Shown here: one piece after another, positions 1 to 9,612 of the stretch
How the letters are laid out: each line of letters starts with the position of its first letter
How positions within the stretch are numbered: the first letter of the stretch is position 1
From: Phoronis australis
Lineage: Eukaryota > Phoronida > Phoronidae
Direction: 5' to 3'
Assembly (NCBI GenBank): GCA_002633005.1
Contig: NMRA01001169.1
Span: forward strand, 1-35,964
DNA: 35,964 nucleotides
Made by a program: the position numbers and the translations under genes
Notes under the pieces: model-generated
What the model was told of the DNA's origin: nothing
The model's input: the letters and a program-made list of their open reading frames with translations, nothing else
Database searches by the model: none

Positions 1-130
1 TGAAGGGCAAGGCCCATAGCTCCTAGCTTCTGACCATATTTGGCCATGTCCAAAGGACTCAACATCATAGGAAAATTTCATACGTAATACACAGCTTGAC
101 CACTAGAGGGCGCATATATCTTACTTACAT
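1..130 (-). other. Window edge, open minus-strand reading of unknown nature
   Basis: Read on the minus strand, about 100 bases up to the window edge are open in one frame, starting just after a CTCTAG that could serve as a weak splice acceptor near 103. A second frame is open over the last 60 bases and contains the residues LDMAKYGQKLG. I recognise neither as a known family. The segment could be the start of an exon continuing to the left or a dispersed repeat, because the CCCTCTAGTGG string inside it is a common repeat-like motif. Nothing more can be supported without the neighbouring sequence. Confidence 0.2.
97..115 (+). promoter_or_regulatory. CTCF-like binding motif
   Basis: The bases TGACCACTAGAGGGCGCAT match the core of the bilaterian CTCF consensus (CCA, then AG, then GGGCGC at the expected spacing) with few mismatches. 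CTCF is a multi-zinc-finger insulator and loop-anchoring protein in bilaterians. The match is seen directly. Binding is only inferred, and the motif could be carried by a repeat. Confidence 0.35.
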
Positions 131-154
131 AATCATGTCCAGGGCACTCCTGTT

Positions 155-932
155 ACACCATTTTCCTTCAGAGCGTGACCTATTTTCGTGAACCTCATTC
201 TATTTCTTAGTTAAATGTCAATAACGCAATATTTCGCTAAAAGAACGCTCGAAGCAATTCTGGTTATCTTGAATAAAATTTAATATGATTTTTTATTACG
301 ATTTACTTCCAATTCGGATCATACATATTTTCTAATTTACCGCCCTCTATTGGTGGCAGTATGAAACAGGTGAAAGTGCCTTCGATAAAGTTTTAATTCG
401 AGAACTAAAAAAGGCGCTGTATACGGAAATAACGATATCTTGTCACAGACGAGAGCTGTAGCTACCACAGAACTTATGTGTGGGTGTTGTGCTTTTTTGG
501 CGCGCTTGAATTGCATAGGCCTCCATGTAGGTCTAAATTGGTACAGTTTGGCCCGTGGAGGCAAGGCATTCAAAAGTCCCTTAAAAATATCAAAATACGT
601 CACTCAGAATTATTTTTGGCATTTTAAATTTCAAAAAGAATAGTAATGTGTATAACTCTGTCATTTTTTTATTTTTAAGCGCCCGCAAAGTGGTTTAATT
701 CCCATGGAATTATAGGGCATTTTCAACAGTCGCGCAAAAGGGGTTAGGCCATTTTTTCACTCGATTTAGTTATTCGTTATGTATTTACAGACTCACGAAA
801 GACAAAACTAATTTTTATATTTTTGTAGCTAATTCACCCCAGGTGATATATGTACTATATGAACTTTAAAATCTGTGACATGCCATGTTCCCATGGTATT
901 GCAAATTGCCTGACGTTCTCATGCTGTGAAGT
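155..932 (+). repeat. Left arm of long inverted repeat
   Basis: This stretch is repeated in inverted orientation at 5305-6033. The outer end reads ACCATTTTCCTTCAGA here and its counterpart on the other arm reads CGCCATTTTGCTTCAGA. Matching blocks run through the arm, for example GTCAATAACGCAATATTTCG (218-237), GACGTATTTTGATAT (the complement near 586-600) and AGCTAATTCACCCC (828-841). I estimate 70-80% identity with small gaps. A shared minus-strand reading, TYFDIFKGLLNALPP here, is mirrored by TYFDMFEELLSVLPP on the other arm, so the repeat may once have been coding. The arms could be long termini of one DNA element or two inverted copies of one family. Confidence 0.7.
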
Positions 933-957
933 TCTTCCAGCTAAAGAAACTTAAAAT

Positions 958-1704
958 TTCCTGTGTTTCAGAAAAGGAGCAATAACGCTCCTACCCAAGT
1001 CAAAAGGTGAGTTCGAGCTCCAGTCCTTGGATAATTGGCGTCCAATATCTTTATTGAATACCAATTATAAAATACTTACAATAGTTCTTACAGCCCGTAT
1101 AAATAATATCATGGGAAAACTGGTTCACCCAGGTCACACAGCTGTTAAAGGGTGATATATAGGATACAATATTCGTATCATTCAGGATATAATTTCTTAT
1201 ACAAACATTACTAATGGTCAAGGACACATTTTATTTTTGGACTTTAGCAAGGCGTATGATACAATAAAATGGTACTTAATTTTTCAAGCTTTGAAGGCTT
1301 TTAATTTTGGACAGGGTATTAAACGATGGGTAGAAATAGTATATAACAAACCAACAGCTTGTGTTGTGAATAATGGTTTTACAACAGCTTGTTTTCGTTT
1401 AGAAAGGGGTGTAAGACAGAGTGATTCATTGTCGGGTCCATTTTTTTGCCTAGCTGTTGAAGTTATGGCCAATTATATACGAAATTGTAGTTTAATTAAA
1501 GGCATAATTGTTAAGAAAACTGAAGTTAAAATTCTCCAGTACGCAGATGACACTACCTTAATTCTTCTTGACAAAAATTCTGGCATGAATTGTCTCAAAT
1601 TTTTTGAACATTTTGGTTTAGTCTCTGGTCTACAGCTAAATAATAAGAAATGTGAAGGGTTATATTTAGGTCAAGAAAAAGAGTTTTCTGAAATACTTTA
1701 CTAG
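958..1704 (+). pseudogene. LINE reverse transcriptase fragment (Tx1/L1-like)
   Basis: A 5'- and 3'-truncated non-LTR retrotransposon ORF2 remnant. One frame runs from about 958 through reverse-transcriptase motifs in order: the ITLLPK and NWRPISLLN strings (about 976-1062), a degenerate VKGxYIGYNIR segment, LDFSKAYD (1234-1257, catalytic D), RLERGVRQ (about 1400-1422) and QYADD (1539-1553), the polymerase catalytic site. The frame is broken by one in-frame TGA at 1153-1155, where related elements normally carry Arg, as expected of CGA-to-TGA decay. The C-terminal part and endonuclease are missing. It lies between the two arms of the long inverted repeat. The second LINE remnant at 26720-28164 may be from the same family, but the two cover different parts of ORF2. 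Confidence 0.9.
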
Positions 1705-2176
1705 TACTCTATTGTAAATGTATTGTCAGTGAGCATCAATACTTATGTCTCTATGTTCGTAGCAATTGTTGGTAGCTGCTGATTTTGAAATCTCATTTCG
1801 TTAAAGGTCAACAATTTTCAAGTTTCAGTTGCCCGGTTATCAAAATTAGGAATCATTGACCTGGCTAACTTTTTGTCATTTAATTTTGACCAATTGCTCA
1901 GGTTTGCCGGGATGATTTAGATTATTGAATACAAAAAGACATCCAGCTACTAGTAGTCGGTGGGCCAGATTTTGTAGGGCCACTAGAAAATGGTTTTTGT
2001 GAGTACTTTAGGGGGGCAATTTTATTTTGGTGTTTTTTAAATAATATATTTTTAGAGTGTTTTCAAAATCTAAAAAGTTCCCACATATAAGGTTAACCTG
2101 TTTGGTAGTCCTTTGTTTATTCCACAGCATTTCAAAAAACATTGCACATAAAACGTTCACAGATTCGTCTACTTAC
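1705..2176. other. Noncoding, AT-rich
   Basis: No coding sequence seen. A GGGGGGCAA core near 2011-2019 recurs near 9434-9442 and, inverted, near 13191-13199, suggesting fragments of a common dispersed repeat. The stretch probably forms the third intron or 3' flank of the minus-strand signal-peptide gene. Confidence 0.4.
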
Positions 2177-2198
2177 CAGTTTCTGCGGCTGCATCAAC
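2177..2198 (-). CDS. Second small exon of secreted-protein gene
   Basis: On the minus strand a 22-base segment is framed by a strong acceptor (CATTTCAG just to its right on the plus axis) and a consensus donor (GTAAGT) at its other end. It reads V D A A A E T plus one base. The preceding exon (3439-3480) ends in phase 0 and this one starts in phase 0, so the two join as MKSLIFALFAVAVQ-VDAAAET without a break. This is a plausible signal-peptide cleavage region (after VDA). The exon ends in phase 1. I could not find the next exon to the left, where the LINE fragment and inverted repeat lie. Size and splice sites make the call, since the sequence is too short for homology. Confidence 0.6.
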
Positions 2199-3438
2199 CT
2201 GAAATGAAAAATATTTTCCCCTGTTTAACTGACTAAATAAGCAAAAATCAAATTAAGCCTTTCACTTAACTCACCTTTTCAAATGCTCTATTTAAAAGTT
2301 GGCCAAGCCCAAGAAACTCAGAAGTTATCTGATGTCATTGATGGTTTTGATTATGTGTTTGTGTTGGTGTTGATATTATTGATAGAATCTCAATACCATA
2401 AGGACCAAATGGATGTTTCGTTTAAAAGGTAATTGAACTTTCGGAAAATGGAGCCAATTCTCAATGTTTTACTCGCTCGTTTTCCCAGGTCTCTGAAAAT
2501 TAATAATTATAATTAGAAATTGAGTCAATTTGTTACTTTTTTGTGGAGAAAGTAGAAATCGCAACATTGCAACACTACTTCCGTTTTCTCTACATCACTC
2601 GCAATGCGCAGCGTTTGGAAATATAGAAAAGAGCGACTGGTTTTAAGATTAATATTTTACGTACATTTAAGATCGGCGATAGCCGAGCAATGAGATGAAG
2701 GTACTTGCTCTGACCACTGGTCCAGCCAGACGCTTATTGTTTTAGAAAGAACAGTTGCAACTGTATAATTTTGATTGACTATGAGCAGTATCGTATCACT
2801 AGGGTGCTTGATCACTGGTGATCCTCTGTCAACACCACAATCTTCCCTCAAGATCGTTGGGATTTCGTCATCAGTTTTTTGTGCTCCACAAAATGCGCAA
2901 TAAGATCAAAAGGCCGATCCAACTTTGACAAACTTATTTCTCATGAATGCCCAAACCACCAATTGACACCACTTTGCAATGTTTAATTGAAAGAAAATGT
3001 AAAATATTGGTTTTATTGTCTCGTTGTGTTAATCAATAAAGAAACGGCATCGGTTTGACAGTTAATTACTGTCTGGAAACTGGAAAGGGTTTGGATTTTC
3101 TGAATTCTTTACTTAGAAAGTAAATACGAAATATATCGATTTAATTCTCGATGTCTGGATGCAGCTTGAGTTTCGGATGTGACTCAGATTTCTATGTTTC
3201 AACATTCCATGTTTGGGCAAAGCAAAAATGTCTCGGTTTTCTGATTTTCAATTCCGTTTTAACCGAAAAAATTGATTTATTCTTTTCACGCACGGACCGT
3301 GTAAAATAAACACATTTTACGTGCAGAAAGGTATTTGTTTAAGAACCCTTTGCGCCTTATATTTTCAAATTTCATTAAGCAGATCCATAACGTACATGTA
3401 TTAACGGATATGAACTACACAAAAAAGTTTACACGTAC
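2199..3438. other. Probable intron of the minus-strand gene
   Basis: About 1.24 kb between the two splice-bounded exons. It begins (minus strand) with GTACGT and ends with TTTCAG. No protein-like reading or repeat was recognised inside it. One TACATGTA octamer lies near 3395. Confidence 0.5.
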
Positions 3439-3480
3439 CTGAACAGCCACGGCAAACAATGCAAATATCAACGACTTCAT
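3439..3480 (-). CDS. Signal-peptide exon of a secreted or membrane protein
   Basis: The minus strand reads TTTTTCAG, then ATG, then 14 codons giving MKSLIFALFAVAVQ, then CAG with the donor GTACGT. One basic residue followed by a hydrophobic run of about 11 residues is a classic Sec signal-peptide start. The start codon sits immediately after the acceptor, so a noncoding 5' exon must lie to the right. The next exon is 2177-2198. A THAP-element remnant begins only 65 bases to the right, inside what would be the first intron. The mature protein is unknown, so no function is assigned. Confidence 0.65.
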
Positions 3481-3834
3481 CTGAAAAACATAATACAAAC
3501 GCTAGTTAGGACTTGCAAGGCAATCCTACTCTTTAGTTTCAATAGCGGATTTGCAGCGACGCCATATTGAAATTAGGTTAATATGGTGCATTGTGGGTGC
3601 TGTGGTCAGGATTCCGAAAGCGGCCATAGCAACAAGCATAATACGCGGTATGAGCGCGAAGAAAACTTACGGCGGATACACTTGTTGTGTTCCTGGCTGC
3701 TTCAAAAACAACAAGAGAGATAAAAAATATGAGTTTGTATGTGTTCCCTGCAAACCAAGAACTTCGTGAAAAATGGATAAACAACATTAGGAGACCTGGG
3801 AGTAAGGGGAAATTTAGCGCATTCAAACGAACGC

Positions 3835-4602
3835 GGGGCCATCTAGTAGGCAACACGTAGCCCCTCGGTTGGCCATGTAGGGGCTACAATACTTCCATTC
3901 GCTTTCTGTACTCATTTCGTTACTCCAGTGTATTTTAAACGGGCCGTGACCGGATTTGGGTTACCGATTTCGAGTTTCCCCCTCGTCAAAAATACACTCT
4001 ACACTTAAAACTATCATTTAAAAAACGCTTACTTTCATCATTGGTCCTTTCTACTTCTATACATATCTTTAATGAAGCTTAGTTGTGAGAATTAAGTTGA
4101 CTTTGGCGAAGAATTACAACTCCACTTTTTTGGTTGCCGTTAATTTTATCACCGCGTGCGCGATAACTACAAAGCATGTCAACTGAATCCCGTGAGTTAG
4201 GCGCAAGGTTAGACTGAGCGAAGCGCGTGACGCTAGCGCGCGACACTTGTAAAATAGCATGAGAAGGTATCGGGTGAAACTTGTAAGATGTGTGTCCCTT
4301 GGACTTTTTATTCGTCAACATGCGTAATTTCACGTAACTTCCTCAAAATGGCACCCGGTAACCGTGACTGAGAGAAACTCGAACAAACCGCGACAGATTT
4401 TCATCGATTCGTTCAAGTTTTGCTGACTAAATTGTATCCAGAGTCGTGGTATGTGTTAATTATAACTCCGTGTTCCTATATGTATGCCGGGTTCATTTGA
4501 TTTTATTTGCTGTATTTTGAAATGAGTAACTTTTTGTGAGGATGTACTATCGCCCCTGAATGCCTGCGGCATCCAGTGCGATGTAATTGCCTAGGGGCCA
4601 TC
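3835..4602. repeat. 9-bp target-site duplication pair
   Basis: GGGGCCATC occurs at 3835-3843 and again at 4594-4602, immediately flanking the inserted sequence. Keeping one copy and removing 3844-4602 joins THAP codons on both sides in frame, which is what an empty site should look like. Confidence 0.8.
3844..4593. mobile_element. 750-bp non-autonomous DNA transposon inserted in THAP gene
   Basis: The insert begins TAGTAGGCAACACGTAGC and ends CGATGTAATTGCCTA. Its ends form an imperfect terminal inverted repeat (TAGGCAA at 3847-3853 against TTGCCTA at 4587-4593, with further partial matching inward). It is bounded by the 9-bp duplication GGGGCCATC. No transposase or other coding sequence is recognisable inside, so it is non-autonomous. 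A 9-bp duplication is typical of Mutator-like elements, but short and diverged ends leave the superfamily open. Confidence 0.65.
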
Positions 4603-5046
4603 GGATGTGCAGTGAACATTTTCCTGGTGGAAAAAAAGACTTATGAGAACAACATTCCGACGGAGTTTCCACTTAAAATTAACGTCTCTAGCATATCCAC
4701 GACGAAAGCTACAAAAGTTAAGCAACCCAAGAACTCTCAACTTGTCTGAAATAGGAGATTTCAAAATCAACGCCGATAACCCCAATACTGAACACGGCGA
4801 CAGTCGTGCTCTCGGTCACACGGTCACTGATCATAGCTACGCTGTGTTTACAAACGAGAGAGAGAGGACTTGCTTGGTATTATAAAGCAAAAAATGAAAC
4901 ATGGTTTTTAGTTTGAAAATCACTCCAAATCCACACACTATCCAGCCTGCTCAAGACATGCCTGACCACAAGCTATCCCATGAGCCTTCGCGAAGGAAGT
5001 AACTCGCACATGCGCAATGCGTAGTTCGTCTGCGCTGCAAATCCGC

Positions 5047-5304
5047 CATTAACTTAAAAATTCAACGAACTTTAACGCAAATTGGTTCACTTAAAGCCTA
5101 AGCCTAGAGTTTCCTTTAAAACAGCTCCCAATGTGTGTATTCTCCAAATTTAGTCGATTTAACATGCATTTTAGTTACATCTGTTTTGACAGTCCACCAA
5201 CAACTAAAACTGTGGCCATAACGTGTGATAGCTGACTGGTACAGTATGGGTATCCACACAACTCCAAATACTTTCAAACTTAGATACATTTAAAAGTCAC
5301 TGCT
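5047..5304. other. Spacer between THAP element and right inverted-repeat arm
   Basis: No coding sequence or repeat structure was recognised in this short interval. Confidence 0.4.
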
Positions 5305-6033
5305 TGAGAACGTGAGGCAATTTGAAATATTCTGGTAACATATCATGTCATGAACTTTAAATCTGATATAGTACACATATCACTTGGGGTGAATTAGCAA
5401 CAGAAATACAAAAATTAGTTTTCTCTTTCGTCACTTTAAATATACAAGGCATAACTAAATCGAGTGAAAAATTGCCCGTAACCCCTTGTGCGCAATTGTT
5501 GGAAATGGTCTAGGTTTCCATGAGAATTAATCCACTTTGCAATCGTTTATGAAATCAAAACTTCATTGAGTTATACTCTAACTTTCCTTTCGAAATTGAG
5601 ATTGGCAAAAATAAACCAGATTGACGTATTTTGATATGTTTGAGGAACTTTTAAGTGTCTTGCCTCCACTGGCCAAAAACAGATACCCATTTAGACCAAG
5701 TTAGAGACCTGAGTCAAGAGCGCAAAATCGCTCTCCATCCGCACATGGGTTATGTGATAGCTGCAGCTCTCTTCCTTGGTAACACCTTTTTTAAATTCTC
5801 GAATTTACATTTTCGCGAAGGCCGTTTTACCACTTTCAGCTGTTTCATACTGCCACTAACAGAGGGCAGAATTGCAGAAAGTACATAAAATATTATCCAA
5901 ATTGGAAGTTTTATTGAACATTACCATAATTTGTTCGAGCGTTCCTTTAGCGAAATATTGCGTTATTGACATTTAGTTAGGAAATAGAATGAGGTAAACA
6001 AAAAAGGTCACAATCTGAAGCAAAATGGCGGTA
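5305..6033 (-). repeat. Right arm of long inverted repeat
   Basis: Inverted counterpart of 155-932. The outer end is TCTGAAGCAAAATGGCGGTA and the inner end lies near GCTTGAGAACG. The plus strand here reads TYFDMFEELLSVLPP (5624-5668) and meets a stop at 5702-5704, while the left arm stays open in the equivalent minus-strand frame. TA occurs at both outer edges and could be a 2-bp target duplication, but this is too short to be decisive. Confidence 0.7.
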
Positions 6034-6224
6034 GCTAGCGAGCCGCTGATTCAATATTCATTGTTAGAAGTCTTGTTGCCTTGTTCTACGTTTATGCTAA
6101 AATGTGATGGTTTCTGAATTCATAAATTAGCAAAAAATTCCGAGGGTTTCCGTCAACTTTTCTGTGAAGAAGTTTTTAGGTGTTGACCATTCCACCAAAG
6201 AGTAAAAATAAGCTGTATTTCAAA

Positions 6225-6290
6225 AAAAAACCGTGACATGTCATGTTCCCACATCTGCCTGTCTTTCTCATGCAGTGACTCCTAAAAAGA
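6225..6290 (+). repeat. Third, partial copy of the inverted-repeat family
   Basis: CCGTGACATGTCATGTTCCCA and TCTCATGCAGTGA here match GTGACATGCCATGTTCCCATG and TCTCATGCTGTGA at 867-930 of the left arm, in the same orientation. It lies some 190 bases outside the right arm, so the family is not restricted to the inverted pair. Confidence 0.45.
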
Positions 6291-7078
6291 TATTTAAAGC
6301 TCAATTTGTACTTTTGGTTATGCATCACTTCCTAAAGTGGCCGCCGCAGTGACAGTTGATGAATACGTTAATGCATTATTCAACTGCCCCAGCATGTGAG
6401 GTTTCCGCGGAAGCCCCAACCACTTAAAATAGAAATAGAATAAGGCAAACACAAACAGAGTTGAATATTTTAGGGATGTCATTTTCCAAATTGTGGAATT
6501 AAAAGGGGGTATGTTTAACTTATCGCTACGATACAACTGTAATGATTACCCTATTAAAACGGACAAAGCATTTAACGAATTCATGTAGAAGATGTCCCTC
6601 TTTAAAAAATGCTCTTTAGTAAGGACTCGCCGATACACACGATCGCGTACTTGAACATGAACATGTACCGTTAGGAAATAATCAACACAACAGTATTTAG
6701 CTTCTGGGTTGGTGAGCAACCAAGTCAGCGTAAATGCAAAATTTGATTGAATTTCGTTATTTTGTGTACATGATCGTTAATGACCACAACAATATTACGA
6801 AAACAATTTTGGGTTGGTTTGGCTGTGACCCTCAACTTGTCAGTTATATTACGAAGGTATGAAACCTAGCCAGCAAGCTAGCTGTATGAAGACTGTCGTC
6901 AAAATACAGCTAGGTCCCACTGCGTGAATTTCTTCCGTAGACTCCGAAATTGCACACAGCCAGGGTAGTTCTGCTCGTCACCACGCCGTGAAACTTGTAT
7001 CAACATGTAAAGCTAAAGACCGGACGGTGTGCATGCAAATCTGGGAGCCAACCGACACTCACCTTTCTCGTTACAACC
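6291..7078. other. Noncoding stretch
   Basis: No recognisable gene. Short open readings on the minus strand near 6318-6536 lack homology or splice support and were not accepted. Confidence 0.4.
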
Positions 7079-7640
7079 GTTTAAGTGAAAAACAATGCAA
7101 TAAACGTCATTTTCTTGCGTAACTCTCCACCTTTTCTAACAATGAAAAGTATTTCGTCGTTTTGAAAACAGTACGCTCGTGCCACGCGCACGCATCATTT
7201 CCTTAATTTTTACGATATCTCTCGGGAGATGATGATAGCTTGGCAGCAGCAAAACTTCTTCTGAAATTCGATTTTTCGCTATCAAAATTCTAAAAACTTA
7301 TAATGAAGTGAAACCAGTTCTGATAATTTGTTGTGACGTGCACGCAACCCCGTGAAAGAACAACAGTTGATTGAAGAATCAGCGAAAAAAGAAACTGGCC
7401 AATAGGTGACGCAATATTTCATGGCGCCGAAAGCCGTCGCTAAAGATCGCTCCACAACTTTAGCAGCAGAATAACGGTAGAACGCAATTTTTGCCAACAC
7501 CGTTAAATAATTTAGTTTACTCAAGGAAGACTGTAGTTTTTAATGACACCAATTTTGTGTCAGATTTTATCTTACCACTTTTTTTTACCCGCAACGGTGC
7601 AAAGCTGTATATTTATATATATACAGCTTTGTACCAAGGC
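7079..7640 (+). repeat. Dispersed repeat D, copy 1
   Basis: About 560 bases that align with 9613-10100 in the same orientation. Shared blocks include GTTTAAGTGAAAAACAA, AAAACAGTACGCTC, CGGGAGATGA, TAATTTGTTGTGAC, TAAATAATTTAGTTTACTCA and the terminal CGGTGCAA ... ACCAAGGC. Identity looks like 70-75% with several indels, so the copies are old. No long reading frame is conserved, so it is probably a non-autonomous element. Confidence 0.75.
7597..7634. other. Hairpin at the end of repeat D
   Basis: CAAAGCTGTATAT (7600-7612) is followed after six bases by its exact reverse complement ATATACAGCTTTG (7619-7631). The stem extends outward through GGT/ACC with one mismatch. Copy 2 keeps a decayed version (CGGTGCAACGGC ... 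GCACC). A terminal hairpin fits a structural role in the element's mobility. Confidence 0.6.
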
Positions 7641-9202
7641 TATATGAAACCGTGCTCATAAGATCGAAACGACAATAAAAACATTTCCTCAAACGTACAT
7701 TTCCTGTACATGTAATACCAGCAACAAATTTGGTTGCTGCGCAACGCATAGTTTAGTGTTTTATCTAAAGTTGCATTTCGCCGGTTAACAAACAATAACC
7801 AAATTCAGCCTTTTATTCTCATAAAATCGGTCCAGATTGTCCATAATGTTTTTCGATATTTTGCAACGAGTTTGTTCCTCCTGAATGTTTTGAATGTTTT
7901 ACTACTTACAACCTAGGACTATAGTACTACTACTAGATACCATACATTGCACCATTTTAAAAGCCTATTATGTCCTCCCTTGTCAACAGGGTTAGACATA
8001 AACTCGACAACTGTAGGCTATTATGATTTACAGTTGTTATGCTTTGCAATTTCCTCATGGGTATTTCTTCATGCCTATTCAAGTCAGATTTTCTGTTGAT
8101 CAAATGTTCATGCAATGCATTGTAATATCAAATGAATAAGTTTAGATGCAAGACCACAATTTTTAATACGACTTAAAACAAATGGCCGCAGAAATTTTGC
8201 TGACGTATTACCGGGTTTGTAGTTCTCTGAAAACATTCGAATGGCAACACAAACTCCACCGCTGTCCATGGCAATTCGTCGCATGTATATCGCCCATCGG
8301 TCTTATCGTTGTTTTTCGTTGTTGTGTCATTGGATATAACAACACAGTTCGCATGGATAGAGAACCTTAGGCATACATCATACCGTTGCCGATAAATGCT
8401 CGTCATTATCTTCACTATAACAACGGAAACAATGACGATGCTAATCGATGGGACCAGGTTTCCCCGTGAAATCCCACAGAGGGGGAATCTCAAAGTATCC
8501 ACAGAAACCTAACAGCGCACACGAATCATTTCCGTGGAACTTAAACTCCAATTCTCTATATCCATCTATTGTGTTGTATTGCTTATGGTACATGTACTTC
8601 AGATTTCAATCCCCAACCCTGTAATATGTACAGTGTAGTTTGAGTAAAATTTCTAGACAGTGATGTAAAACCATGTTTGACAATTTTAGTCCTTATCTCA
8701 TTTGAAAGGTGTCTACTTCACAGACAACACATCTATATTGAAAACATTTCTTGTGAAAAGATATAAAACACCAAATCAGAGACTTGTATACTACAAAATA
8801 TGTTTTTATAATATAATACAATCAAAACTGTACACTCAAAAGTGCAAATATTTTGACTCTGATAGAAAATTGCCTTCTATATCTTTTCAACACTCTTATT
8901 GCTACAGGACAGAGTCAACCACTCAAAACCCATGAAGTCAGGGTATCGCACTTAAAGACCCCACGTAACGACCAAATGACTTTTGAATTTGTTAAATTTA
9001 TGTATCAGTGATCGACACAAACAAATCATCCATCCCTTTACTCCTGACATTAGCTAATTACGCCAATTGCTATCGTACGACCCCATCAGGAACCCCAATT
9101 AGCGCCGAAAAAACTTAAGGTGGTGCTCGTTATAGTCGAGGCAAATGATATCATCGTTGTGAGCCAAGTATACCGAACAGTCCGTTTCCACAGGAAACTT
9201 AC
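7641..9202. other. Mostly noncoding, one unassigned minus-strand reading
   Basis: The minus strand at 8173-8502 is open for 109 codons and includes a hydrophobic run (SISIVIVSVVIVKIM) and the string DGRYTC, which loosely recalls an immunoglobulin F-strand. No other Ig landmarks or splice sites support it, so I do not call a gene. TACATGTA octamers occur near 7705 and 8588. Nothing else was recognised. Confidence 0.25.
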
Positions 9203-9251
9203 CTTACGGTGGCGGGCGCATATTTCAAGTCACAGATTTTCAAAATTACAT
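9203..9251 (-). CDS. Candidate internal exon
   Basis: On the minus strand a 49-base segment follows a pyrimidine-rich acceptor (GTCGTCTCTAACAG) and ends at a strong donor (AAG, then GTAAGT). Only one phase is open across it and gives VILKICDLKYAPATVR. No homology is recognised and no neighbouring exon was found, so this rests on splice sites and one open phase only. Confidence 0.25.
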
Positions 9252-9612
9252 CTGTTAGAGACGACAAAGTTCAAATACTATACGACACTTATCTCGACAC
9301 TTCTACGTGCATGTACAGTAATATCCTACAAGTCACTGTGCCTCGATAGTCTAGCGTCGCCGAAGTCAGTAGCGCGTTCTCGGTGGGGACCACTTACTCA
9401 TAGGCCATGGGCCGTAGCTCAAGTCTTTTTCAGGGGGGCAACTTGATTTTTCCTGCATAGCTAGATATACCATTACGCAATTGATACCTGAAAAGTTCCC
9501 ACGTTTTAAGGTGCACATTTTTTTGTAGAAAAACATGTTTGTGAGTCCAAATGTTACCTTATTGAATAAGAGGTAGCACTAAATCCAAAAAAGACTAGCA
9601 CAAGATGGAGCT
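9252..9612. other. Noncoding, with repeat-like GGGGGGCAA core
   Basis: Contains CTTTTTCAGGGGGGCAACTT near 9425-9444, which shares its core with sequences near 2011 and (inverted) 13191. A GTAAGT on the minus strand near 9390 could be a donor, but the repeat-like context argues against an exon. Confidence 0.3.

Larger units (their letters stand above)
3650..4885 (+). pseudogene. THAP zinc-finger protein, interrupted
   Basis: THAP fingers are C2CH zinc-coordinating DNA-binding domains found in animal transcription factors and in P-type and Kolobok transposases. The start ATG at 3650 gives MSAKKTYGGYTCCVPGC. An extra base near 3737 shifts to YVFPANQELREKWINNIRR (about 3738-3794, conserved P and W). 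The gene then stops at a 750-bp insertion (3844-4593). Directly beyond it the same frame resumes as HRMCSEHFPGGKK (C and H ligands of the finger, about 4599-4637). A slip in a 7-A run near 4631-4638 leads to TYENNIPTEFP (the conserved Pro-rich end of THAP domains), and a further slip near 4735 leads to a tail ending in TVTDHSYAVF. With three frame slips and an insertion the gene is dead. The C-terminal boundary is uncertain. Confidence 0.8.
3545..5046 (+). mobile_element. Candidate THAP-bearing DNA element with short inverted ends
   Basis: The 14-base sequence GCGGATTTGCAGCG at 3545-3558 recurs as its exact reverse complement at 5033-5046. With flanking bases the match grows to 17 with one mismatch. 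The interval contains one broken THAP gene in plus orientation, starting about 90 bases from the left end. P-type and Kolobok elements both encode THAP fingers. No convincing target duplication is visible outside the ends, so the boundary is a hypothesis. A younger 750-bp insertion lies inside. Confidence 0.4.

Noticed and set aside
8173-8502. Immunoglobulin-like membrane protein
   Set aside because: Only DGRYTC and one hydrophobic run. No first cysteine, tryptophan or exon borders.
9385-9475. Minus-strand exon reading EKSSCPPEKDLSYGPWPM
   Set aside because: The stretch contains the GGGGGGCAA repeat core shared with two other loci, and the acceptor is weak.
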